9,482 bases of DNA from NCBI GenBank assembly GCA_004552155.1, contig SFPF01000017.1, positions 1 through 9,482 of the forward strand, in the 5' to 3' direction. Every line of letters starts with the position of its first letter. The first letter of the stretch is position 1. Shown one piece after another: positions 1 through 6,439 of the stretch. A program made the position numbers and the translations under genes. This DNA comes from Bacteroidales bacterium (GTDB lineage: Bacteria > Bacteroidota > Bacteroidia > Bacteroidales > Bacteroidaceae). The notes below the pieces were generated by a model that was not told the DNA's origin, did not search any database, and saw only the letters and a list, made by a program, of their open reading frames with translations.

Positions 1-103
1 TGAGATATGTTCCCGTCATCGCTCCTGCACTCGCCCGAAGACTGTACACAGCCAGATTTGAATGAATATATTTGGCATTGACTGCTCCCAATAAAATTTT
101 CAT
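1..103 (-). CDS. B12-binding-domain radical SAM protein, N-terminal fragment (runs off left edge)
   Basis: Reading the minus strand from the ATG at 103 gives 34 codons beginning MKILLGAVNAKYIHSNLAVY and continuing in frame to the window edge. This start, with its NAKYIHSNLAVYSLR stretch, is what I recognise as the N-terminus of the cobalamin-binding radical SAM proteins (DUF4080-type) common in anaerobes. The visible part is the first strand and helix of the Rossmann-like B12-binding domain. The radical SAM CxxxCxxC motif would lie outside the window, so the catalytic domain cannot be checked. A GGAGG lies about 10 nt upstream of the ATG (114-118 on the plus strand). That is a good Shine-Dalgarno and rather unusual for Bacteroidota, where such sites are often weak; it supports the start. 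The substrate is unknown. Confidence 0.75.
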   Translation of the reverse strand, partial: MKILLGAVNAKYIHSNLAVYSLRASAGAMTGTYL

Positions 104-340
104 CCTTATATAACCTCCAAAATCCCCAAACGCCAAGATGGCTCTTGCGGTAAACCATAGGAATTACTGCAGGAACCATCCAAACTATCAGGAGACTATT
201 TTAAATTGGTCAATCATTGTTATTTAAAATCAGGCATCTAACGGATATTTATCTGTCAGTCCTTTTACAATCGCTTTTGCTTTCTCTTTTTTTGTTTATT
301 GTTAGTAGAATATGCGTTTAAACGACTTATAGGCGCACTT
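104..340. other. AT-rich spacer with a possible gene-tail remnant
   Basis: This stretch lies between the radical SAM start and the cysK stop and has no convincing gene. On the minus strand, 295 to 230 reads as 21 codons ending KGLTDKYPLDA followed by TGA, with an in-frame stop just upstream. The ending is loosely like the C-terminus of serine hydroxymethyltransferases (E. coli GlyA ends ICARYPVYA), but it is far too short to assign. It may be a relic or chance. The part next to the radical SAM gene (about 119-230) would form its 5' leader. I see no recognisable riboswitch there and no clear TAnnTTTG promoter. Confidence 0.3.
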
Positions 341-529
341 TTAACGATTGTTTTCGGCTGCAAACAAAGGCGTTGATAAATATCTGTCGCCAGTATCGGG
401 AAGAAGAACGACTATATTCTTACCTTTGTTCTCTTCTTTCTTAGCTAATTCAATTGCGGCAAATACGGCAGCTCCTGAAGAAATACCAACCAGTATTCCC
501 TCCTTCTTGCCAATCAATTTGCCAGTCGC
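341..529 (-). pseudogene. cysK: Cysteine synthase (O-acetylserine sulfhydrylase), C-terminal remnant
   Basis: The minus strand encodes 62 residues plus a TAA stop matching the end of CysK. It runs from ATGKLIGKKEG through EGILVGISSGAAV and ends with VVLLPDTGDRYLSTPLF. In the family the serine of GISSG contacts the pyridine nitrogen of PLP, and PDTGxRYLST is the signature near the C-terminus. CysK makes cysteine from O-acetylserine and sulfide in the cytoplasm and is usually about 310 residues. Here the first four fifths are missing, including the PLP-binding lysine and the phosphate-binding glycine loop, so this piece cannot be an enzyme. Homology stops sharply at about 530, where sequence of a SusD-family gene on the opposite strand begins. 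No promoter or natural start is visible; the in-frame ATG at 568 belongs to the susD side. The retained part has no frameshift, which suggests a recent break or an assembly join. Confidence 0.85.
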
Positions 530-530
530 A

Positions 531-1832
531 GAGCAGACGGGCAACGGAAGCGAAGCCATCACGGTCATTCCTTCTGCTTCGAATGTATACTTTGGTAAAG
601 TTTTGTCACAGTTGCCGCAGATTTATGGCTTCGATGTTACGACTTCAGCCTCAACAACCGGTTCGTCTACTAACGATGCAGGTACGGTAACAGGTAGCGT
701 GTCGGGTTCAATCAGCACCTATCCCAACTACAAAAACCGTCAGCTCGGTCCTTCGCAGAAATATCTTAATCTCTGTGCCGACCAATCTTATACTGAACCT
801 GTTGACGGATCTTCTGGTTCAGTAGTCGATGCAAAATTCTATGAAGGTACAGGCGATGCCCGCGTGGCCGGTTCAGCTCCTCTGGTAACTACCAAAATAG
901 GAAAACTGCGCTTCATCCATAAGTACAACCCCTCCGTTTCTGTAAATAATGACGAGGCGTACGGTTTCTCTTTCCGCTACATGAAGAGCATCTATCGCCT
1001 CTCTCAGGTGATGCTCCGCTATGCCGAGGCTATCAACCGCGCCGGTTATCCGCGCCATGCGTTTGCTATACTGCGCGATGGATTTACAGAGTCCTACAAA
1101 CCTGCATTGGGCGACTCAATTCGCTATTATGAAGAAACGCAGCCGGATGGATCCGTGCTGAAATACAAACAGCATGTCTATTATGTTGACTCCCTTTACA
1201 CGGGTCGCAGCCTCAATTACCTTTCCACGAACGAGCTTCGCAAGGCCATCAACGAGGGACATGCCAACACCATTCTCAGCTGTCGTGGTTGGGGTAACTC
1301 CGGCATCCATGAATTAGGTTGTGGCCGTTCTTCCGATTACGACTCCCTGTATAGCTATCAGCTGAAAGTGAGCCAGCGCATCGAAGACGAGGCAAAGCGT
1401 ACCGGTCGCGAAAACGACCCCGAAGTGCTTGCACTCGTGAAGCGTCTCCGCGAGGAAGGCAAGAATCCTGTCAAACTCGAAAGCGTGCCTGAACCCGATG
1501 ACGAAGCCCTGGAAGCTGAGTATGTAGAGGTAGCAGCCTATCCCGAATACTTCGAACCGACGGCTCTTGAAATCAATGCCGTTGAGACGCTCATTGCCGA
1601 CGAAATGGCGCTCGAAACAGCCTTCGAAGGCACGCGCTTCTTCGACCTTGTGCGCATTGCCTCCCACAAGAACAACGATACCAGCTCTCCCAGCGGTACA
1701 GATTGGTTGGCTTGGCTCGTGAGCCGCCGCTCGCTCAACCTCAAGCCCTACGAAAACGTATGGCAAACGGGTTCGCTTTTCGGCATCTTGCAGTCGCCCG
1801 CTAACTGGTATCTGCGCAACCCCGAATATTAA
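531..1832 (+). pseudogene. SusD/RagB-family nutrient-binding outer-membrane lipoprotein, 5'-truncated
   Basis: About 433 codons look like the middle and C-terminal parts of a SusD-like protein. Visible are an EAITVIPSASNVYFG segment near the break, the helix YRLSQVMLRYAEAINRAGYP typical of the SusD TPR region, and the C-terminal signature ALETAFEGTRFFDLVRI, close to the family pattern ELxxEGxRxxDLxR. The product ends LRNPEY before TAA at 1830-1832. SusD proteins sit on the cell surface and cap a TonB-dependent SusC porin to capture glycans or peptides. Here the lipoprotein signal peptide, the N-terminal TPR helices and the susC partner are all absent, because the sequence changes to antisense cysK at about 530. 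The frame stays open upstream to an ATG at 348, but those first 61 codons are not SusD. An acidic insert (KLESVPEPDDEALEAEYVEV) precedes the final helix. The substrate cannot be told. A strong terminator follows. Confidence 0.85.
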
Positions 1833-1871
1833 GCCATAAAGTTTAGCACTTTATAATACCCTCCTCATTTT

Positions 1872-1906
1872 GAGGCAGCAACCGCGCGTTGCTGCCTCTT
1901 TTTTTT
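1872..1906 (+). terminator. Rho-independent terminator after the susD remnant
   Basis: An 11-bp perfect stem (GAGGCAGCAAC paired with GTTGCTGCCTC, 1872-1882 and 1888-1898) has a CGCGC loop and is followed directly by eight T residues. It lies 40 bp after the susD stop and should end that transcript. Confidence 0.93.
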
Positions 1907-2013
1907 CGTTACCACAGCATTCCACCGTTAGTTCCAGCCTTACAATTTTTACTGTCAAGGAGCAAATTTCCACTTTCTCCTTGATATTTTTTCTATCTAC
2001 GCAGAAAAAGTTT

Positions 2014-2097
2014 GTTACAAACTTTGTAATACGTGTTACAAACTTTCTAACATGTGTTACTAACTTTGTAATATGTGTTACAAGCTTTGTAACAAAA
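2014..2097. repeat. Four tandem 21-bp units, each with an inverted repeat (GTTACAA-n3-TTGTAAC type)
   Basis: Units start at 2014, 2035, 2056 and 2077, each exactly 21 bp and joined without spacers. The core of each unit is a near-palindrome. In the last copy it is perfect, GTTACAAGCTTTGTAAC, with 7-bp arms and a 3-bp centre; in the others the right arm is TTGTAAT or TTCTAAC, and the left arm varies once (GTTACTA). Twenty-one bp is two helical turns, so all dyads face the same side of the DNA. Differences are mostly single bases within the dyads plus variation in the last 4 bp of each unit. This could be a cooperative operator array or a member of a dispersed intergenic repeat family. No neighbouring regulator gene is visible. 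Confidence 0.85.
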
Positions 2098-2328
2098 AAT
2101 GTCTTATAGGATAGTGAAAACTTTCACGCAGAAAGGTAAAAATTGCTCCGTGAAAATTATTATTCTCTCCGTGATGCTCGCTCCTTCCATGTTTCATAGT
2201 TGCCCTTAGAAAGGGTGGGTTTATAAGATCCGAATTATAGCGGGTGTAAATCGCTTCTATACATCGCGCACCAACTTGCAAAATAAATTTTTGCAGGGGG
2301 CAATAATTTCCCATTTGTTACAAAATTG

Positions 2329-2387
2329 TTTCTATCTGCGCGTAATTACCTGCTTAATTCTGTTCTATATTTCGTAATTACCCGCTA
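2329..2387. repeat. Imperfect direct repeat pair with CGTAATTACC(T/C)GCT core
   Basis: The block at about 2329-2355 (TTTCTATCTGCGCGTAATTACC, then TGCT) recurs at about 2362-2387 as TTCTATATTTCGTAATTACC, then CGCT. The cores at 2341-2354 and 2373-2386 are 32 bp apart, about three helical turns. GTAATTAC is itself an 8-bp palindrome. The function is unknown; the position 90-140 bp before the candidate lpxD promoter would suit a regulatory site. Confidence 0.6.
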
Positions 2388-2479
2388 TTGCTTTCAAATT
2401 GATACTTTAAAAATTCATCTCAAAAAGAACGTAAGATAAAAAACCGCGTTTCTATATGTTAAGTTCCAATAATTTTTAC

Positions 2480-2487
2480 GATATTTG
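2480..2487 (+). promoter_or_regulatory. Candidate -7 element for the lpxD operon
   Basis: GATATTTG matches the Bacteroidota -7 consensus TAnnTTTG at 7 of 8 positions (counting the two free positions) and lies 27 bp before the lpxD ATG. No good TTTG box is seen 18-21 bp upstream, so this is tentative. If right, transcription would start close to the ATG at 2515, making the in-frame TTG at 2485 impossible as a start. Confidence 0.4.
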
Positions 2488-2514
2488 CGTATCAAAGAAT
2501 ATCTGAAATCAATT

Positions 2515-3561
2515 ATGGAGTTTACAGCCAAACAAATAGCAACTTATTTAGGTGGAGAAATCATCGGCGACGAGAACGCCGTTGTCAGCACATTTGCGAA
2601 AATTGAAGAAGGCGTGCATGGCGCGTTGTCATTCCTTGCCAACATGCACTATGCGCACTATATATACGACACTAAATCGAGCATCGTGCTCGTAAACCGC
2701 GACTTCGTGCCCGAGAAAGAGGTGAAGGCGACGCTGATACGCGTGGACAATGCATACGAATGCATCGCAAGGCTTCTTTCCCTCTATCAGCAAGCACAAG
2801 GCAAGCGAACGGGCATTCACCCGCTTGCTTATATTTCGCCGACCGCCACGGTGGGCGAAGACTGCTACGTAGGTCCGTTTGCCTATATCGGTGATAATGC
2901 CACGGTTGGCAAAGGTTGTCAAATCTATTCCGGCGCAGTCATTGAGAAGGGTGCGAGTCTTGGCGAAGATTGCATGATTTACCCCCACGCCTCAGTTTAC
3001 CACGGCTGCCAGCTCGGCAACCGCGTGACGCTCCACTCCGGCGCGGTGATCGGTGCCGACGGCTTCGGTTTCGCCCCCACGCCAAACGGTTATGAAAAAA
3101 TCCCTCAAATCGGCATCGTAACCATTGAGGACGACGTGGAAATCGGTGCAAACACTTGCATTGACCGCTCCACGATGGGCAGCACTTATGTGCGCCGGGG
3201 CGTGAAGCTTGACAACCTCGTGCAGATTGCCCACAACTGCGAAGTGGGCGAGAATACCGTGATGTCGGCCCAGGTTGGCGTGGCCGGTTCTGCCAAGATA
3301 GGCAGTTGGTGTATGTTTGGCGGACAAGTTGGCGTGGCGGGACATATCCGCGTGGCCGACAAAACGCAGTGCGGTGCGCAGGCAGGCATTGCCGGCACGG
3401 TCAAGAAACCAGGCGCCACCATTCAAGGCTCCCCTGCCATCGACTTCCGCAACTTCGCCCGCAGTTCCGCCGCCTTTAAGCGACTGCCCGACATGGCGCT
3501 TGAACTGCGCCAGTTGCAGGCAGAGGTGGAAGAACTCAAAACACAGCTCGGAAAGATCTGA
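2515..3561 (+). CDS. lpxD: UDP-3-O-(3-hydroxyacyl)glucosamine N-acyltransferase
   Basis: LpxD carries out the third step of lipid A synthesis: it moves a 3-hydroxyacyl chain from acyl-ACP to the free 2-amino group of UDP-3-O-acylglucosamine at the cytoplasmic face. The 348-residue product has the uridine-binding N-terminal domain (about 1-100), then a left-handed beta-helix of hexapeptide repeats (about 103-300), and a C-terminal helical tail (about 313-348). GADGFGFAP (180-188) and NLVQIAHNCEVG (234-245) are family signatures; His240 lines up with the catalytic His239 of E. coli LpxD. I place the start at the ATG at 2515 because MEFTAKQIATYLGGEI is the usual N-terminus; an in-frame TTG at 2485 would add ten unsupported residues. 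It is the first gene of the lpxD-lpxC/fabZ-lpxA run, with 42 bp to the next start. Confidence 0.97.
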   Translation: MEFTAKQIATYLGGEIIGDENAVVSTFAKIEEGVHGALSFLANMHYAHYIYDTKSSIVLVNRDFVPEKEVKATLIRVDNAYECIARLLSLYQQAQGKRTGIHPLAYISPTATVGEDCYVGPFAYIGDNATVGKGCQIYSGAVIEKGASLGEDCMIYPHASVYHGCQLGNRVTLHSGAVIGADGFGFAPTPNGYEKIPQIGIVTIEDDVEIGANTCIDRSTMGSTYVRRGVKLDNLVQIAHNCEVGENTVMSAQVGVAGSAKIGSWCMFGGQVGVAGHIRVADKTQCGAQAGIAGTVKKPGATIQGSPAIDFRNFARSSAAFKRLPDMALELRQLQAEVEELKTQLGKI

Positions 3562-3603
3562 CACAATATATTAACAACCTCGTCTCTAAACCAACCCCAA
3601 AAT

Positions 3604-4989
3604 ATGTCCAAACAAAAAACACTGGGCGGGAGTTTCTCCCTTTTCGGAAAAGGCTTGCACACAGGTCTGAGCCTCACCGTTACCTTCAACCCCGCCCCCG
3701 AAAACCACGGATATAAGATACAACGCATTGACTTGGAAGGCGAACCCATCATTGAGGCCATCGCCGAAAACGTGATTGATACCTCGCGCGGCACAGTCGT
3801 GGCGCGCGGCGAGGCGCGTTGCAGTACCATCGAGCATGGTATGGCCGCCCTCTATGCCATGGGTATAGACAACTGCCTCATACAGGTGAACGGCCCGGAA
3901 TTTCCCATTCTCGACGGTAGCGCCAAGCTGTATGTTGAGAATATCCGTCGCGTAGGCATCGTGGTGCAGAATGCCCCCAAGGATTTCTACGTCATCAAGA
4001 AAAAAATCGAGTTCCGCGACGAAGAAACCGGCTCGTCCATCATCATTCTCCCCGATGAGCAGTTCTCCATCACGGCGATGATCTCTTTCGACTCGCAGTT
4101 CATCAACAGCCAGTTCGCCACGCTCGACAGTATGGAGGACTTTGCCGATGAAATTGCCAATGCCCGCACTTTCGTCTTCGTGCGCGAGATTGAGCCGCTG
4201 CTCAAGGCCGGGCTGATCAAGGGCGGCGACCTCGACAATGCCATTGTTATCTACGAAAGGCAGATTTCGCAAGAAAGCCTCGACCAGCTCGCCGACCACA
4301 TGCACGTGGAGCACAAAGATGCCACGAAACTCGGTTACCTCAACGACCAGCCCCTCGTATGGCAGAACGAGCCGGCACGCCATAAGTTGCTCGACATCAT
4401 CGGCGACATGGCACTCATAGGCCGCCCCATCAAGGGACGCATCATTGCCACCCGACCGGGACATACCATCAATAATAAGTTCGCCCGTCAGATGCGCCGC
4501 GAAATTCGCAAGCATGAAATCCAGGCCCCTAACTACGACCCGTGCGAAGAACCGCTGATGGATGTGAACCGCATACGTGAGCTGTTGCCTCACCGCTACC
4601 CCATGCAACTGGTAGACAAGGTGATAGAGGTTGGCTCCAACTATATAGTGGCGGTCAAGAACGTAACGGGCAACGAGGAGTTCTTCCAAGGCCACTTCCC
4701 CGGCGAGCCCGTCATGCCCGGCGTGCTGCAAATAGAGGCCATGGCGCAGGCCGGCGGCCTGCTCGTGCTCAACTCCGTGGAAGAGCCGGAGCGTTGGAGC
4801 ACCTATTTCTTGCGTATCGACAACGTGAAGTTCCGCAAAAAGGTGGTTCCCGGCGACACCCTCCTCTTCAAGGTGGAACTCTTAGCGCCCATACGCCACG
4901 GCATCTCCTCCATGCATGGCTTCGCCTTCGTGGGCGAGACCATCGTGATGGAAGCCACCTTCACCGCGCAAATCGTCAAGAATAAATAA
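3604..4989 (+). CDS. lpxC/fabZ: Bifunctional UDP-3-O-acyl-GlcNAc deacetylase / 3-hydroxyacyl-ACP dehydratase
   Basis: This 461-residue fusion joins two enzymes. Residues 1 to about 305 are LpxC, the zinc deacetylase that commits the cell to lipid A synthesis. Visible are KGLHTG (16-21), STIEHGMAAL with Glu77 and zinc ligand His78, RHKLLDIIGD with zinc ligands His260 and Asp264, and RPGHTINN with His287, matching the general acid His265 of E. coli. Residues about 318-461 are FabZ, which dehydrates 3-hydroxyacyl-ACP in fatty acid elongation: LLPHRYPMQLVDKV, then GHFPGEPVMPGVLQIEAMAQAGG with catalytic His364 and Glu378. Both active sites look intact. The fusion is a known Bacteroidota trait. LpxC uses the LpxA product, while FabZ competes with LpxA and LpxD for hydroxyacyl-ACP, so the pairing ties lipid A and phospholipid supply. 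lpxA begins 20 bp later. Confidence 0.97.
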   Translation: MSKQKTLGGSFSLFGKGLHTGLSLTVTFNPAPENHGYKIQRIDLEGEPIIEAIAENVIDTSRGTVVARGEARCSTIEHGMAALYAMGIDNCLIQVNGPEFPILDGSAKLYVENIRRVGIVVQNAPKDFYVIKKKIEFRDEETGSSIIILPDEQFSITAMISFDSQFINSQFATLDSMEDFADEIANARTFVFVREIEPLLKAGLIKGGDLDNAIVIYERQISQESLDQLADHMHVEHKDATKLGYLNDQPLVWQNEPARHKLLDIIGDMALIGRPIKGRIIATRPGHTINNKFARQMRREIRKHEIQAPNYDPCEEPLMDVNRIRELLPHRYPMQLVDKVIEVGSNYIVAVKNVTGNEEFFQGHFPGEPVMPGVLQIEAMAQAGGLLVLNSVEEPERWSTYFLRIDNVKFRKKVVPGDTLLFKVELLAPIRHGISSMHGFAFVGETIVMEATFTAQIVKNK

Positions 4990-5009
4990 ATCTATTATAG
5001 CACACCGTT

Positions 5010-5792
5010 ATGAGCAACATTAGCCCAATGGCATACGTACACCCCGAAGCCGTTATCGGCGAGGGCTGTGAAATTGGACCATTCTGCTACATCGACAAAA
5101 ACGTCGTGATCGGCACAGGCAACCGCCTCATGAACAGCGTAACCCTCCTGAGCGGCACGCGCATGGGCAACGGCAATCTTGTGTTCCCCGGCGCAGTGAT
5201 CGGTGCTATTCCGCAGGACCTGAAATTTAAGGGAGAAGAAACTACCGCTGAAATCGGCGACAACAATACCATTCGCGAAAACGTCACGATTAACCGCGGC
5301 ACGGCCGCCAAAGGCAAAACCGTGGTCGGCTCCAACAACCTCCTCATGGAGGGCATGCACGTGGCGCACGACGTGATTATGGGCAACGGCTGCATCGTGG
5401 GCAACGCTACGAAGATTGCCGGCGAAGTGGAAATCAACGACTTTGCCATCATCAGCGCCTCTGTGCTTATCCACCAGTTCTGCCGCATCGGCAGCTACGT
5501 CATGGTGGGCGGCGGCACGCGCACGGGTCAGGACATTCCGCCTTACACGATGGCGGCCCGCGAGCCGGTGGCCTATTGTGGCCTGAACATTGTAGGCCTG
5601 CGTCGCCGTGGTTTCACGAACGAGCAAATCGAAAATATCCACAACGTCTACCGCATCATTTTCCAGCGCGGCAAACTGCGTGAAGAATGCCTCAAACAGG
5701 TGCGCGACGAAGTGCCCATGACACCCGAGGTGCAGTATATTCTCGACTTTATCGCCGCTTCAAAGCGCGGCATCATTAAACCCTTATCATAA
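5010..5792 (+). CDS. lpxA: Acyl-ACP:UDP-N-acetylglucosamine O-acyltransferase
   Basis: LpxA starts lipid A synthesis by moving a 3-hydroxyacyl chain from ACP to the 3-OH of UDP-GlcNAc in the cytoplasm. The 260-residue length is typical. Residues about 5-185 are hexapeptide repeats of a left-handed beta-helix; about 195-260 form the helical C-terminal domain. Family signatures are GAIPQDLKFKGE (65-76), IRENVTINRGT (88-98) and HVAHDVIMGN (117-126), with His120 corresponding to catalytic His125 of E. coli, then GLNIVGLRRRGF (191-202). The start at 5010 leaves 20 bp after lpxC/fabZ, and the next gene follows by 8 bp, so the genes are probably cotranscribed. Chain-length preference cannot be read reliably from the sequence. 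Confidence 0.97.
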   Translation: MSNISPMAYVHPEAVIGEGCEIGPFCYIDKNVVIGTGNRLMNSVTLLSGTRMGNGNLVFPGAVIGAIPQDLKFKGEETTAEIGDNNTIRENVTINRGTAAKGKTVVGSNNLLMEGMHVAHDVIMGNGCIVGNATKIAGEVEINDFAIISASVLIHQFCRIGSYVMVGGGTRTGQDIPPYTMAAREPVAYCGLNIVGLRRRGFTNEQIENIHNVYRIIFQRGKLREECLKQVRDEVPMTPEVQYILDFIAASKRGIIKPLS

Positions 5793-5800
5793 AAAAATAG

Positions 5801-6367
5801 ATGCTCTACCGCATAAAATTCATTTCAGACGAAGTGGACGGTTTCGTCCGCGAAATACAGATTGACAGCGATGCCACGTTCCTCGACCTCAGCCGTGCGA
5901 TACTCAAGTCCTGCAACTATCCCGACGACCAAATGACGTCGTTCTACCTCTGCAACGAAGAGTGGGAGCGCCACGAGCAGGTGACGCGCGAGGATATGGG
6001 CGCAGGCAGCGTGGACGAAGATATTTACGTCATGGCCGACACCCGCCTCTCCGAACTCATCGAAGGTGAGGAGCAGCGCCTGGAATACGTGTTCGACCCC
6101 TTTGCCGACCGCTGCTTCTATCTTGACGTGAAAGAAGAAATCCCTGGCCAGCACCTCGACGAACCCGTCATCACGCGCAGCAAGGGCGACGCGCCCAAGC
6201 AGATTGAAGAGCTCGACCTCGACCTTGAAGCTCCTGCAACGGCGAAGAAAGGCACATCAACGGCCGATGACGATTTCGATGATACGAATTTCTACGGCGA
6301 TGCCTCTTTCGACAGCGAAGACTTCGACCCTGAGGGGTTTGAGTTCAGCGAAGGCCAGCCTTACTAA
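5801..6367 (+). CDS. Acidic protein resembling the pRiA4b ORF-3 (IS1096 passenger TnpR-like) family
   Basis: This 188-residue protein of unknown function starts 8 bp after lpxA, so it is almost certainly the last gene of the lpx operon. Residues 1 to about 125 look folded: MLYRIKFISDEVDGFVREIQ, then a helix (27-38), SFYLCNEEWERHEQVT (47-62) and RLEYVFDPFADRCFYLDVKE (93-112). This layout, especially the LxYxFD segment, resembles the PRiA4_ORF3 (PF07929) fold; I infer this by eye, not from a profile search. Residues about 135-188 form a low-complexity, strongly acidic tail rich in Asp, Glu and Phe (for example DDDFDDTNFYGD), probably disordered and able to bind a basic partner. No signal peptide, membrane segment or catalytic motif is seen. 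Despite the family name there is no transposon nearby. The operon position suggests a link to envelope or lipid A supply, but that is inference. Confidence 0.85.
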   Translation: MLYRIKFISDEVDGFVREIQIDSDATFLDLSRAILKSCNYPDDQMTSFYLCNEEWERHEQVTREDMGAGSVDEDIYVMADTRLSELIEGEEQRLEYVFDPFADRCFYLDVKEEIPGQHLDEPVITRSKGDAPKQIEELDLDLEAPATAKKGTSTADDDFDDTNFYGDASFDSEDFDPEGFEFSEGQPY

Positions 6368-6392
6368 TCTCTCCATTGACAACAGCAAGCAC

Positions 6393-6426
6393 GCCGCACA
6401 CCCCTTGTCCGAGTGTGCGGCTTTTT
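6393..6426 (+). terminator. Rho-independent terminator ending the lpx operon
   Basis: A 9-bp GC-rich stem (GCCGCACAC at 6393-6401 paired with GTGTGCGGC at 6413-6421) with an 11-nt loop is followed by five T residues. It lies 25 bp after the acidic gene and separates it from miaA, though the short T run may allow some read-through. Confidence 0.85.
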
Positions 6427-6439
6427 ATAAGCCGCCCCT

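Larger units (their letters stand above)
1907..2514. other. AT-rich gene-free spacer upstream of the lpx operon
   Basis: About 600 bp have no supportable gene on either strand. In order it holds a four-copy 21-bp dyad array (2014-2097); a GTGAAAACTTTCAC dyad (2114-2127) whose TTTCACG half (2122-2128) also pairs with a downstream CGTGAAA (2149-2155); a CTCCGTGA motif twice, 21 bp apart (2146 and 2167); a small hairpin TGCAAAA/TTTTGCA (2277-2295); a pair of direct repeats containing CGTAATTACC (2341 and 2373); and a candidate promoter just before lpxD. Open frames here, such as one reading VTNFV repeats, are by-products of the 21-bp repeat. Confidence 0.6.

Noticed and set aside
2014..2097. CRISPR-like array
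   Set aside because: The units are contiguous, with no unique spacers and no cas genes nearby.
1870..2109. Open frame reading VTNFV-type heptads
   Set aside because: It starts inside the susD terminator, and its repeats arise because the 21-bp DNA repeat equals seven codons. No ribosome binding site or homology is evident.
2078..2314. Minus-strand 78-codon open frame in the large spacer
   Set aside because: It starts at no credible translation signal, overlaps the 21-bp repeats and has no recognisable motif.
2485..2514. Upstream TTG start for lpxD (ten extra residues)
   Set aside because: LpxD proteins of this group begin MEFTAxQIA; the TTG falls inside the likely -7 element.
3586..4731. 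Long minus-strand open frame of 381 codons opposite lpxC/fabZ
   Set aside because: The plus strand has complete LpxC and FabZ motifs; the antisense frame is open only because of GC-rich codon use.
5801..6367. Insertion-sequence passenger gene (by name of the related family)
   Set aside because: No terminal inverted repeats, target duplication or transposase are present; the gene is embedded in the lpx operon with matching base composition.
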